Shown: positions 31,787 through 42,107, counted from the stretch's first letter. The stretch: 64,000 nt of DNA from Beverwykella pulmonaria (GCA_001599595.1 BCHH01000002.1:4688055-4752054), one strand, 5' to 3'. Numbers and translations are program-made. The notes: generated by a model from the sequence alone, not told the origin.

Positions 31787-31926
31787 TGTAATCAGGGGTG
31801 AGTAGGAAAAGATATCAAGATGTGTATTGTATGTGTGTGTCTGTGTGTGTGTGATATGTACAGCTGATATATATAACAGACTAATTAGTCAGTGACATAT
31901 CCACGTAACGGTGTCCTGGGCTTACA
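31787..31926 (+). mobile_element. Solo-LTR-like element, family 3, copy A (140 bp) with TSD ACCTG
   Basis: It begins TGTAATC, ends GCTTACA and is flanked by perfect 5-bp repeats ACCTG (31782-31786 and 31927-31931). The inner part, with a (GT)n tract, ACAGCTGATATATATAAC and ACTAATTAGTCAGTG, matches the copies at 40626-40755 (reverse orientation) and about 58352-58487. Confidence 0.8.
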
Positions 31927-32027
31927 ACCTGTCTTGCTAGTACTACCTTTAAGGCGCTTGGTCATCTCGTGAAATGGCTGGGAAATTGTTAGGGGCACCA
32001 CCACTTTTATTAGTGGTATCACCTGAC

Positions 32028-32085
32028 TGTTAAAATGAAAGCTCTGAGTGGGAGGTGCCAACCTAGAGCCAGGCTGGTACTACCA
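32028..32085 (-). repeat. Dispersed repeat family 4, partial copy
   Basis: In reverse orientation it carries TACCAGCCTGGCTCTAGGTT and CATTTTAACA, shared with the fuller copy at 39642-39783, which has 26 extra internal bases. It is probably an LTR fragment. Confidence 0.55.
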
Positions 32086-32140
32086 CGACGCGAAATACAC
32101 ACACACTATCTTTCCTACTGTTTTCTAGGCTGGCGAATGG

Positions 32141-32201
32141 GTAGGAGTTGGGTTGGGTTGGGTTAGCTTATATAATAAACCCAATCCAACCCCACTCCTA
32201 C
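32141..32201. repeat. Imperfect 24-bp inverted repeat (hairpin)
   Basis: The left arm 32141-32164 (GTAGGAGTTGGG... with TTGGG units) and right arm 32178-32201 pair with two mismatches around a 13-nt AT loop. It lies 7 bp before the target duplication of the next LTR. Confidence 0.6.
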
Positions 32202-32212
32202 CTAGACTAATA

Positions 32213-32422
32213 TGTCACGAGTAGAGGCGGAAGTCAACTGTCTGATGGAAAGTGTGTATAAAGAGTGAGAAAGCCGTGAAGAGCTGACTGCTCGCACGAC
32301 GACTATATATACCCATGAACGGTGAGCTAGCTAGAATAGGACATATGGTATGTCATGTGAGACACGTGACATATATGATACACGTTACACGTGACATAGT
32401 AGAACACGTGATATACGTGACA
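32213..32422 (-). mobile_element. Solo-LTR-like element, family 2, copy B (210 bp) with TSD TAATA
   Basis: The ends are TGTCACG and CGTGACA, flanked by perfect 5-bp repeats TAATA (32208-32212 and 32423-32427). Read on the minus strand it has a promoter-like layout: a 5' part with repeated CACGTG-type motifs, then a GGGTATATATAGTC TATA region and a pyrimidine-rich 3' part. The 5' part is about 55 bp longer than in copy A (51882-52036) because of extra tandem ACACGTGACATA-like units. Confidence 0.85.
32345..32422. promoter_or_regulatory. CACGTG (E-box) repeat cluster in LTR
   Basis: Three CACGTG palindromes plus ACGTTACACG and TACGTGACA variants occur within 78 bp, in the region equivalent to the LTR U3. 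CACGTG is the known site of Cbf1/bHLH-type regulators. It lies about 335 bp upstream of the methyltransferase ATG at 32756, so it could influence that gene; this is inference. Confidence 0.4.
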
Positions 32423-32755
32423 TAATATGCTATAGCTTAGGCTGCACAAAACCCAACAACAGTCCACCGTACCTGCGCGGGACAAGCACCCTTACAACCA
32501 TCACGAGCTCTGGAGCTGTATTGTACTATCACCCCAATCTACTTCGAGCCCTCCTTCCACACCTCTACCCATCTGTACGCCCTTGGCGCAGGATAGGACC
32601 CCCGGTCTTAACACACTAAGCAGGATAGATCTGTAAAATATTTCTAACCTACTAGAGGCTGCTTGCAGCACGCTACGACGCTGCTGATAACACTTTCGCT
32701 TGACGCAGTACCCTCTTCTTGTCTCGCACACGATATCCTGCAAGGCACAAGAAAG

Positions 32756-33705
32756 ATGGAAATCTCAGAGATGGCAGACCCTACCTACTCCTCCCCAGCA
32801 TGGTACCTTCAGGCCAAAGACCAAGACATCAGCAGCGACATTGGTAGACTGACAATCTACCACCTTGGATTCAAGCAGGCGACGGAAGGAACGCTAGTCT
32901 TCGCACCTCTCGAATTCTCCAGCGCGCCGCGAGCGGTTCTTGACGTCGGTACCGCGGACGGTCTCTGGATGCGCGAGGTCTCATCCCTAGTCCCAACCCC
33001 ACCTCTCGGCGAGCACACATTCACCGGCACCGACATCAACGCATCCTTCTTTCCCAAAACGAGTCCCGAGAACGTCACGTTCGTTAAGCAGGACATCAAA
33101 GATGCTCCCCCACCCGCCTGGCAGGATGCCTTTGACCTTGTCAACATGCGCATGATTCTCATCGCTGCCGGTTCCAGTACCGCCCAGCGCGCCGCGGTCA
33201 ACGAGCACATCAAGCTGGTCAAGCCCGGCGGTTGGATCCAGATTGGAGACTGCGATCGCGTGTGTCCGACTCCGGAGGCGGAGAATCCGTGCTATCACGA
33301 CATGTGGGCGTGCATTAGAGCTGTTTGCGAAGCGTCTGGGGTAGCTACGTTAGAGGCGCCGAAGATCAAGTCATGGTTGGAGGAAGCGGGCCTTGAGGAG
33401 GTACACGAAAGGACCGCGATGCGAGCGGTAGGGAAGAGAAATGCGGATGAGCAGTTGGGAAAGATGGGAATAAAGGCCGATCTGATTATTGCGAAGAGTT
33501 TTGCAGCTGGTGCAAAGGGTGAGTTGCATTTTGCGCGCCTCCAACTCTGTGGACATTTACGCTGAAAGTGACAGGTTTGGACCCATCCATCAAACCCTTG
33601 CTAGATGAGCGATGCGATTCCTTAGTACAGGAGCTCGAGAAGGAGTTGAGCGAGATAGGTGCATACTTTCCGATGCGCTTCATCTGGGGTAGGAGACCGC
33701 CCTGA
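32756..33705 (+). CDS. SAM-dependent methyltransferase, LaeA-like class, 297 aa
   Basis: Exons 32756-33518 and 33575-33705 (56-nt intron GTGAGT...GACAG). The ATG at 32756 is used because the open frame upstream has no ATG in a sensible context; ATG at 32771 is an alternative. SAM motif I is AVLDVGTADGLWMREV (near residue 61), followed by FTGTDINASFFP, DAFDLVNMRMIL and the motif III segment HIKLVKPGGWIQIGDCD, the order seen in LaeA/TAM-type methyltransferases that act on secondary metabolites or chromatin. Splicing adds the C-terminal DPSKP-like segment LDPSIKPLLDERCDSLVQEL with ending FIWGRRPP. Substrate unknown. It follows directly on the solo-LTR cluster, a possible source of its promoter. 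Confidence 0.85.
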
Positions 33706-33908
33706 AAGGATCTCGGCGAGCGATTCCAGCCCGGAACAACTTCAACGGTTTACAGCAAAGGTCTGACGCACGGAAACACCGCAAAGGGAAATCGAAACGC
33801 AGACAGTATTGGGAACTTTTCGTAATTCGTCCAGGTCACTTGCCACCCTCTATCTACTATTGCCCTCCACCAACCTATGAATCTTCGCGCTCAATTCCAA
33901 CACCTTAC

Positions 33909-35299
33909 TCAGTCATGCCTTCCACCCACTGCGTAGCCTTTCGAGACATGAATTGCACCATGCTTGGGAACATCGGCCCCATCCACACGCTCCACACTCG
34001 CAGAGTTCGCCCCGGACATGTCATGCAATTGAATACTCTCCTCTGTGTCCACGTCGCCCTTGGTGTAATGGCGCACAACATGGTCACCTGAATCGTGGAT
34101 GTTCGTTCTAGAGCTCTTCCTGCTGACAATACTGCTCACCGAGCTGACCAGACTGCCAAAGATTCCGTTCTGAACGAGCTCACGCATTACGGGGCGAATG
34201 GTCGGTGCGCACGCAGCGAGGATGCCGACTTGGATCTCGATGAGAGTCCAGACGCAGGTTGCGGTAACGCCCACTGTGAAGAGTCAATGAGTGGATGAGA
34301 TCTGAGGGGTTCAGGTAACGTACATCCCGAGTCCATGATCTTGTCTTTCGGTGCGAACTTGGTGTAAATGCCGATGTACGACCTAGCAGTGCTGGCTCCT
34401 ACAGAGCTGCCGAAGTTCAGCACTTCTTCCATTTCCACAGAAAGTTTATACTTACAGCAGCCCGACGAGAAATATGGCAATAATGGACAGTTTGTCAGCC
34501 AGACGAAGATGTAACGTTATGATCTGTCTTATGCGTAAGTCCTTGCAGACTATGCGGTCTCGCGCACCGTGCTACACATACCATTGGGATAGGAAGCAGC
34601 ACCGTGATCAAGTCCGAAACCGTGCCCGAGATCAACACTCCGAAGTCTAAGTTCCGTGTGCTTCCACACTCCCTGTTTTGCACTGCCGGATTCATATGCG
34701 ATCGTGCGGAGAAGATACCATGGTCGCCACAGATGGCCATGAAGGCGGCGAAGAAGGAGATGGTCCAAAGCGTCATAAAAACTATCCAGGTGATGACGAA
34801 GGGGCGAAAGTTTGGGGTGCTGAAAATTTGGAGATAGAAGAAAGATACGGATGTCTTGACGAAACCGATGGCGAGAATTCCGGTTACGACGAAAGAATAG
34901 TTGTGCTTTTAGTCTGTTAGCAGATTCAGTGAACCAAGGCCAGGAAGGATGCACACCATTCGTAGCCGATAGAGAAAGTCGGTTGCAGCGGCGGGGTTGG
35001 TTTTCGCCAATGGCTTGACTCGAACCGCAAATATGCCGTTGGCGGCGCCTGCAATGCGTGTCAGGTCGAGTAAGTAGACGCGGACTTGGAGACCTTTGAG
35101 CGTGTGAAAACTTACAGTAGATCTGTTCGATCGCGAGGGCGGTCGACAAGACGGCTGCGACTATGATCAGGTAGTCTGAGGGGTGAGACTTCAGACCCTT
35201 CATGCGATGCGACACGAATCGTGAGGCGACCATGCCCAGAACCAGAATCTGCACGATTACGGCGGCTGCTATGAGCCCGTCTGGATTGTCGTATGCCAT
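33909..35299 (-). CDS. PTH11/rhodopsin-domain integral membrane protein, 363 aa
   Basis: Six exons on the minus strand: 35116-35299, 34957-35048, 34582-34905, 34456-34523, 34324-34382 and 33909-34273; introns of 50-73 nt and all phases close. The protein begins MAYDNPDGLIAAAVIVQILV and shows seven hydrophobic helices, with family features KSHPSDYLIIVAAVLSTALA, FSTPNFRPFVITWIVFMTLW, NLDFGVLISGTVSDLITVLL, ADKLSIIAIFLVGLLSYIGI and GVTATCVWTLIEIQVGILAA followed by CAPTIRPVMREL. This order fits the fungal rhodopsin domain (PF20684, SAT5/PTH11-like), many of which are putative G-protein-coupled receptors for surface cues. The cytoplasmic tail of about 90 residues is Ser/His-rich. No CFEM domain is present at the N-terminus. 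Confidence 0.9.
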
Positions 35300-36021
35300 A
35301 CTGTGCAAAGCGGTTCCAAAAGGCGAACAAAGGAGTGAGGCTGCTGATGCTGGAAACCGCGGTTGTGGAGTATCGCTACAAATATCGTGGATGGAAAACG
35401 GGCACGCGGCACCTTCAGTGACGGGAGCCCGGTGTAAGAGCTCCGAGAGGATATCCTCAGGTTTCGTCGGAAAGTGGCATTGCGCATGGGTGAGGTGTCT
35501 TTCTACTGGTTACCGACAGACGCTGTACAACACCGTGATAAGGAAGGCAGTTCGCGCAAACCACTATGCGGCAATATAGAGAGTAGGTGGGAGCGGCATT
35601 GACTTCCGCGATAAGCATTGAATAAATGAACAACACGAGGCTGCCAAACAAAGCCCTGTCGAGTCTGAGAGTGCCCTGGGGCACACACACAACTTCAAGT
35701 AGGGACAATGAAGATTGAGCCGCGCCGCAATACCCAGCTGCTGGGTGCTATTGATCTGCAAACCTCTAACACTTCAATTTGATCCCTTGACGGGTTCGAC
35801 CACTCGCCGGCCAGCAAAGAATTACACCATGTTGAAAAGTATATATCAGATGGCCAATTATATGGAGTGCTATCTACAGGGAATTCAGCAAATTAGACAA
35901 CTCAAATTTCTTAGTCATCCGAGAAATAGCTTTCCTCTCAAGCACACAACTCTCACGAATTTCCATCAAAAAGCATGCCCCAATCATCCAATCCAAAGAG
36001 AAAAGGATCTACCAATGTCCC
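35300..36021. other. Spacer containing an inverted partial duplicate (about 35790-35885)
   Basis: The plus strand at about 35790-35885 encodes YTMLKSIYQMANYMECYLQ. This is an inverted, diverged copy of the 3' end of the pseudogene that starts at 36022 on the other strand (YAMLKSAYRMANHMNCYIQ). The rest of this 0.7-kb stretch, upstream of the PTH11-like gene, shows nothing recognisable. Confidence 0.55.
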
Positions 36022-36875
36022 TCAATCCTCTTGTATATAGCAGTTCATATGATTGGCCATCCGATATGCACTTTTCAACATGGCGTACTTCCATCTAACG
36101 GAAGGTTTCGCCAGGGCCCAGACAAAGCGGGGTGCTTTAGAGGCGGTGTGATCGTTGGACAAAACCCTTGAATACGCCAACAGTGTATCCATGCCCTTGG
36201 TGATTTTCCGTCTCACGCGCATTAGCGTCGACTTGTGCCACGCAGTCGGTAGCCACTCTCGGGAGGCGCCGGATGGGCCGCATTTAGCTGTGATAGCGTC
36301 CCAATTTCGAGTCTTGCCTTCGCGTCGACATCGTCGTCCGCTCCTGAAATAGAAGCTCGGAAGCTTTCCCAGGTAGGGGCATACGAGTGCGGATACACGG
36401 CGTTGGCGGGGGTCGGACAACCACATGCGATCGAGAGGTCTTTGAAGCGGACAACACTGGTGTTGCCATCCTCGAACATCACTCTGGTAGAGGGACATGA
36501 ATCATGGAATCGAAAAAAATATCATAGATCTACGACCTCACACGGCTATCTCATACTGCCATCTGGCGAAACGCTTCTAATCTTCTTCGTTGACATCACC
36601 GAAGCTAGGCACATGATCAACGTCGGATGACAGCGAAATGATCAGTAAGCAGCGTACTTCGTCGTCGCCATCCAGAATCCAATCTCTCCACGCAGCCTCA
36701 AGAGTAGTCGACTCCACCATCAGCTTGAATCGGGATCAGCACGTTGTCCATTTCCTCATCTACGATGCTTCAGAGCGAGAACGTTTTCAGATATGACTCA
36801 GCACATACCGGCTGGTAAAGGTGCGGCGAAAGCACCCAATATACTGAAGAGCGCGAAGAAGAATTGAGCGTTCAT
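36022..36875 (-). pseudogene. Decayed gene for a probable secreted protein, family unknown
   Basis: The ATG at 36875 opens a signal peptide (MNAQFFFALFSILGAFA), then a 49-nt intron (36760-36808). Exon 2 closes after 20 more codons at a TGA (36698-36700), giving a complete 42-aa secreted peptide. Coding character continues downstream in shifting frames: LEAAWRDWILDGDDE, PSFGDVNEED then a stop, FEDGNTSVVRFKDLSIACGC, and finally KCGPSGASREWLPTAWHK to MANHMNCYIQED. Several stops (two TGA, one TAG) and at least two frame changes separate these. Either a longer secreted-protein gene has decayed, or a short gene overlies an older remnant. I do not recognise the family. It is transcribed away from the UstYa-like gene and would share its promoter region. 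Confidence 0.5.
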
Positions 36876-37409
36876 GGTGCCTAGGAGTTCTGTAGTCGAC
36901 GGGAAGATTGATCAAGATGGATGCGGCGGGCCTCGGACTGACTGACGACGCGCCGTTGAGAAGGAGTCCGACTGACCATCCTTATACCCCTCACAGATCA
37001 CTCAGCTTTGGCCAAGTGTCCAACCATAAGTGGCATCTCGGGTGACGACTTGGTATTGGCATCTATGGGGCCAATTATATATTGTAATGTGAGACCTTAC
37101 GGTTGGAGCGTTCTCTGATACGTTCCCATAAGGTTTGAATCACATTCCTGAGCACCAGATATTTGTCGGACTTCAACTAGTAGATTAACCATCTAGGATG
37201 TTGGCAGGCACGAAAACCAATTAGATTATTGGAATCTTCTCTTCATCAAGATCCTCGTATTCATTCGGCGTAAGCTTAGTCTAAAAGTTGCACGTAACGT
37301 GCATCGCATTTATTGGTACTCGTCGTCAACCTGGACGCACATCGATTGACCAAGACCCGGGATTCCTCGCAGAAGCCGAACCGCCTCCTTCACACTCTGA
37401 CTTGACAAA
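36876..37409. promoter_or_regulatory. Divergent promoter region
   Basis: 534 bp between two divergent start codons (decayed secreted-protein gene and UstYa-like gene). AT-rich, with no motif I can assign. Confidence 0.35.
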
Positions 37410-38455
37410 ATGGAGAAAACATTGTACAAGCTTCTGCCAAAGCGTGATGTCAATTATGAAGAGCCGTTGTTGGACAAGGAACTCGAGAGTGAAGAGACAG
37501 CGACTCCAGAGAGCAACTTTCAACAGTTTCTCCCCTCGATCAAGAACATCATTGTCATATTATACGTCGCAGTATCGTTACCGATACTCGCCTCGACCGT
37601 CTGGAATCATAGGGCGCAGATCTACTGTTAGTATCTTTCCAGTCGCATGAAACTCTTTAACAGCCCTCTAATCATGTAGCACCTGTAAATCCACTAATAA
37701 AATACGAACGCCAGCCTCTCCATGAGGAGCACGAAGACCTTGTGCACAAGGGTTACGTTGGAAACCCAGAAGATACTGAGGAGAACTGGAGGCGCCTACT
37801 CGAACGTAAGCCCTTTACCGCAGAAACCTTTATAGCGTTTTTATGACTCTCACTAATAAATACTAGCCATGAACTTCAAAGCCACAGAAGAAGAGCTACA
37901 CCAATCAAATATCGAGATCGATGACAGGATCGTCAGAGTCTCTGGAGGCGGCTACGTCGGAGTCCTCTCTGTGTACCACGAACTCCATTGTCTTGCAAGC
38001 TACGCATCCCCTATCAGCACTCTTCTGGAGCTGACAGCCCCGCAGGAAGCCTTGCGAAGATCAACCTTGAGGTCTTACTATTATGCGAATATGACTGCAG
38101 CCGGAATGGATCACGATGATCGCGTTATCGGCCACTTGAGTGAGGGCAACCCTCTATCCAGTCCGGATATTGAAATATCGAGTGCGATGTACTGACTGGC
38201 GTAGCCCACTGTATCGAGTACATCCGACGAACCATCATGTGCCACGCTGACGTTTCTGTTTACGCTGCAACTTGGATCGCAGATTCGCACGAAAATCCCA
38301 ACAAGGATCTAATCTCCAATGGAGAGAGGGAATGTGTGAATTGGGATGCCATCGACAAATGGTCTCGCTCGCGAGCACTGAAGAAGAAGGTGTACAAAGT
38401 GAAGCCTGGACCCTTTGAGAAGAATTTGCACCCTGACGAGGGTGATCTTTCTTGA
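37410..38455 (+). CDS. UstYa-family (DUF3328) oxidase-like protein, 271 aa
   Basis: Five exons: 37410-37626, 37680-37805, 37867-37994, 38046-38139 and 38205-38455. Intron 3 (37995-38045, 51 nt) has a GC donor (GCAAGC) and is a multiple of three, so unspliced reading hides it; removing it gives YHELHCLEALRRS, as in the family. The joined protein has one membrane helix (about residues 46-64) and both HxxHC motifs, HELHC at 152-156 and HLTHC at 187-191; the second is created only by splicing intron 4. The family (PF11807) includes UstYa/UstYb and CctP2-type proteins that carry out oxidative cyclisation or halogenation of fungal peptides, as a membrane-anchored copper or iron-dependent oxidase. 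Usual partners (repeat-containing KexB-processed precursor, tyrosinase) are not found nearby. Confidence 0.88.
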
Positions 38456-39641
38456 TGGAGCTTACGCAAGCTCCAAGCCCCCCGGTCCTGCGATCTGACT
38501 AGGATATAGCTCTTTTCCGCCGACTTTGATGATAGTCAGTCCAATGGGGGCATAGAAAATGGAAAGACTACAGACGAACCATTCGAGAGATCGACTAGGG
38601 TGATTCCTACAGTGCAATCGGTAGAAATCGATCAGTGCTAGGGATCATGTTGTCTTGACTCCAAATATAGCAATCGTATATCGTAAACCCTAACTAATTG
38701 TTCTACATTTCCACAAGGCTTAGCGTAACCTCGCAGATCGGGGGCTTTCGTTACCTTCCTCAAATCGGATGCTCTTGGTGTCCTCTCGGGGGCTTGGTGT
38801 TGATAACGTTCATGCATTAGGGTAATGGTGAGTTTCGTGGTCCAGCGGGTCGGTGTCCGTTTTAATTCTTCCCTCACCTTACCTTCCCGATTTAAACCAC
38901 ATAGATTACTCGCATCTCGTGCCTCGCTTGGCTGGTCCATGATCCATGTAATATGCATATGAGCTGTGCCGTACAACCGCAGATCCATTGGGGCCGAAAA
39001 TTGTGAAGTTCTGATTCACCTTGCGTCAGGTGTTTGGAGTCATGGCGGCACAGTGGCGCAGCCAGTACTCGAAAAAGGGATGCAGTGTATCATCAGCATA
39101 TAAACTGGGGTTGATGACATTTTCACATGATTGGAGGACCGCCGTCAATGACTCAATGTGAAGTGGAGGGGTTGCCGACTCGTGATACGCTACGATCTAC
39201 TATCCCGCCATGTCACCAATCAACACATAGCTGCAGAAGGCCCCTAATATGATCTGACCGCCGCACCGTTGGGGCTAGCCCAAGCATGCATCAGTGTTGA
39301 GCGGCTGTGGCGTCCATCCCCATCGACCTCCGTTACGCCTCCTGAACTTTATGCCTAGGACCGAAGAGTGACCGCTAAGCAATATAGCGACCAGTGGCGC
39401 GCATTGTGGTCCCGAGGAAAAGTCCTCAGGTTCTCTTGAAGTAAGCATCGGTCGAAGCAAATCGGACACTCCGGTCCACGACAACAAACATCCCTCTGCC
39501 TTTGGTCACACTGCCCCCTCAGATGGTCAAGATGAGGGACAAGGTCAACCTCCAGAGGCGGCAGACGAAAAGATCAAGGATTTACCCCATATCAAAGGAA
39601 GGGTACCTATGACTGTTGAAGGGCACCAGGCCAGCCGAGGC
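38456..39641. other. Intergenic region without recognised gene
   Basis: About 1.2 kb downstream of the UstYa-like gene. The 116-codon minus-strand frame at 38638-38988 has no family resemblance. No dispersed repeat seen elsewhere in the window was detected here. Confidence 0.4.
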
Positions 39642-39783
39642 TGTGGCACGTGATATCCATGTGATAGGCACGTGACCAAGATGGCTGGGCAGATGCCCGA
39701 GTATATAGTACCAGCCTGGCTCTAGGTTGGCATCTTAAGCAATATCATTAAGACTCCTCCCACTCAGACCTCTCATTTTAACA
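39642..39783 (+). mobile_element. Probable solo LTR, family 4 (about 142 bp)
   Basis: It starts TGTGGCACGTGATA and ends CATTTTAACA, with an inner GAGTATATAGTACCAGCC TATA-like region and repeated CACGTGA motifs, the layout seen in family 2. It shares two blocks with the reverse copy at 32028-32085. No clear 5-bp target duplication is visible, so the ends are approximate. Confidence 0.5.
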
Positions 39784-40304
39784 AGGACAACCTGGATCTT
39801 GGTCATTGCCTGTGCTTCGACGAACTTCGCTTGTTACGGGATAATGGCTATATTCCGTAAGTCTCGAAAGCGCGATCTAGTCTGTACGCTAATTTGACAT
39901 GTACAGAGAAGAACTTTTGGTTAGATACGTGCCAACCACATCCTGACTGCGTGTGATGTTACTCGACTGTACAATAGTGGCACGACCACTATTGCCTCTC
40001 TACGAAGGGATGTTTGCCTTGTCCAGGTGACCTTGGCGAATCCTAGGTATTTCCAGACGGCGTTTTTACTCGCATTCCCCTCTGTACACCTAACTACACT
40101 TCTAAATCTCTTCTCAACACGAGTGGGTCGCCCATCACTTTTCATTCCTGCGTACTTACTTCCCTTCACCTCGTTCATCTTTTCTGCAAGACCTCCAAAC
40201 CCCCGCTCGCCCATTTCTCTCTGGCTGAGCGGTTGCCGCGAAGAAATTTTGCGCGTTAGGAAACATCCCTTCACTCCGACTAGCCCTCAAATTGGTTCTG
40301 TACC
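39784..40304. other. Spacer upstream of short F-box-like ORF
   Basis: About 520 bp. Open frames on both strands at 39921-40353 lack family resemblance. CT-rich sequence precedes the ATG at 40305. Confidence 0.35.
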
Positions 40305-40481
40305 ATGTCCCGCCCGAAACTTTTCGGTCTCCCACGCGAATTGCGTGACCTGATGTGCACGCGCTTTGTCATTACTCTAGCTGGTTACAAGCCGTTTAGT
40401 TCGGGGTTGCCACGATTGCCATTTAGTTTCGAAAATCGTTATCCCGAGAAGCACGATTGCAAAAGAGAAAGATTATACTAA
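40305..40481 (+). pseudogene. N-terminal fragment of an F-box/2EXR-like protein (58 codons)
   Basis: ATG at 40305 gives MSRPKLFGLPRELRDLMCTR, then AGYKPFSSGLPRLPFSFENR and a TAA after 58 codons. The LPRELRD start is the usual opening of fungal 2EXR/F-box-like proteins, normally several hundred residues long. Here the sequence ends and a solo LTR with target duplication follows 144 bp downstream. It is probably a truncated remnant; a small real gene cannot be excluded. Confidence 0.45.
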
Positions 40482-40625
40482 AAGAGAACTGGCAAAGTGC
40501 AACATCTGCCGAATGCCTTGGACACGGACTGATTGAGTTCTGGTATTAAAATAAGCATCCCTGAGTTGAGAGGCACGTCGACATATGGGGGGCAGCCTTT
40601 CCCAAAGGTATACACCATAATTAGT

Positions 40626-40755
40626 TGTAAGCCGAGGACACCATAATGTCACGTGGATATGCCACTGACTAATCAGTCCGTCATATATATCAGCTGTACA
40701 TACATCACATACAAGACACATCTTGACACCTCTTTCCTCCATCCTCCAGCTTACA
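40626..40755 (-). mobile_element. Solo-LTR-like element, family 3, copy B (130 bp) with TSD TTAGT
   Basis: The plus-strand ends are TGTAAGC and GCTTACA, flanked by perfect TTAGT repeats (40621-40625 and 40756-40760). In reverse orientation the inner sequence matches copy A at 31787-31926 (ACAGCTGATATATATGAC, TGATTAGTCAGTGG, GGTGTCCTCGGCTTACA). Confidence 0.85.
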
Positions 40756-40760
40756 TTAGT

Positions 40761-42107
40761 TCAATAATCCAATAATGGCGCAGAACGGGAAGCTGCAATA
40801 TCCATGGACCACTAGTCTCATAGCAGTTTGGATTAAGAAGCTCAAGTCATTGATCGCGCCGGCGTGCCCAGCAACACATTTTCTTTTATCTTCGAAGCTC
40901 CTCCTGACAACAACCAAGCCATAGCTTAGTATTTTTCCAAGCTTTCTCTCCAATCAATCAAAGATCTTCTCCAGGGACGACACCAGTCTCTTAATTTATA
41001 TAGACACTAATTGCGGGGACTTGTGGAATATCGAGGCAATTTTCCAAGGAGAACCGTGGATGTGATCTAGTTGAGTGGCACTGGATGTACCGGGAGCAAG
41101 CACCAGGGACACCAGATCCAAAACCGCCGGTGCCTAGCTAGCTCGACATCCAGCGCGAGTATTCTTGTCAATACTCACACTCGTCGTCATCTTGGTCCAT
41201 ACTGCCAGTACGCAAGCCGCAGTCGAACATGGAAGATTGAGCGCTAACACAAGCGGTCCAAATAGGTTGGAAAGCTGTTAGCTCTGCTCAGCAATGGGTT
41301 GTTCGTCCATTCGGGTTTGATGAAGGCTTTGATAAACTCCTAACATGTCTGTGTGGGTATGATTGAGCTTTGTGTTCACGCTTCTGTACTTGGGTCGTCT
41401 TGGGGCTCTTCGAGTGCGATTTTCGATCAAGAGCGCATAAAGTGGTAGGGAAAGGTTTTCTCTGGCGGACATTAGACCGAAGTTTAATTCCGCGGTATCG
41501 GGCCGAAGACTTGGCCGATCTGTGCTCTAGATTGCGTAGGTAAGGGCGTACATGTTCACAAGTTACAGCGGCTAAAGTATCTGCTATTCGCATTATTGAG
41601 GTGTGTTAACCCGTATTGCACTCCCTTTGCAAACGTCTGTCTAACAAAGTAACTCGACAAACAATGAATCGGAAGTATTTTTTCGCAAAAACATCTACCT
41701 GGAACTCATCCCGGCGTCATTTCCGCCAAATGCGGGAACATAGGTGGAGACCTGTATGACGCGCAAGCTACCCCGGACGATCGTTGAAACAAATATGCCG
41801 AATTTGGGTACCGTAATGTTTACCTTGCTTAAAAAAGACACTGCGTTCACGCATGAACGCAACGGCCGCTTGACCATGGTGCTAGATAATCCCCTCATTG
41901 GCTGCAGCGGTCCTAAAAGCGCACTAGGACATGATTTGGGATCATATTCGGGGTATTTCAGAGCGCTTCTTCGATCTTCTTTCCATGTATGGACAACACC
42001 GAAATACAGGAACGGCGTACCCCAGGCTGCTGGAACACACCCAATATAAATGCATCTCCTTCCACCTCACAACTTACCAGGCTTCGCTGCTCGCCCAGGC
42101 CATCATC
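40761..42107. other. Intergenic region upstream of the feruloyl esterase
   Basis: About 1.35 kb. Minus-strand frames near 41278-41593 and 41695-41898 show no family resemblance. A TATAAAT-like box (AATATAAATG, about 42041-42050) lies some 60 bp before the ATG at 42108 and could be its core promoter. Confidence 0.4.

Noticed and set aside
32663..32755. N-terminal extension of the LaeA-like methyltransferase
   Set aside because: Non-ATG start with no family resemblance; it reads through the leader.
38638..38988. 116-codon minus-strand frame as a gene
   Set aside because: No family resemblance, no start context and composition like non-coding DNA.
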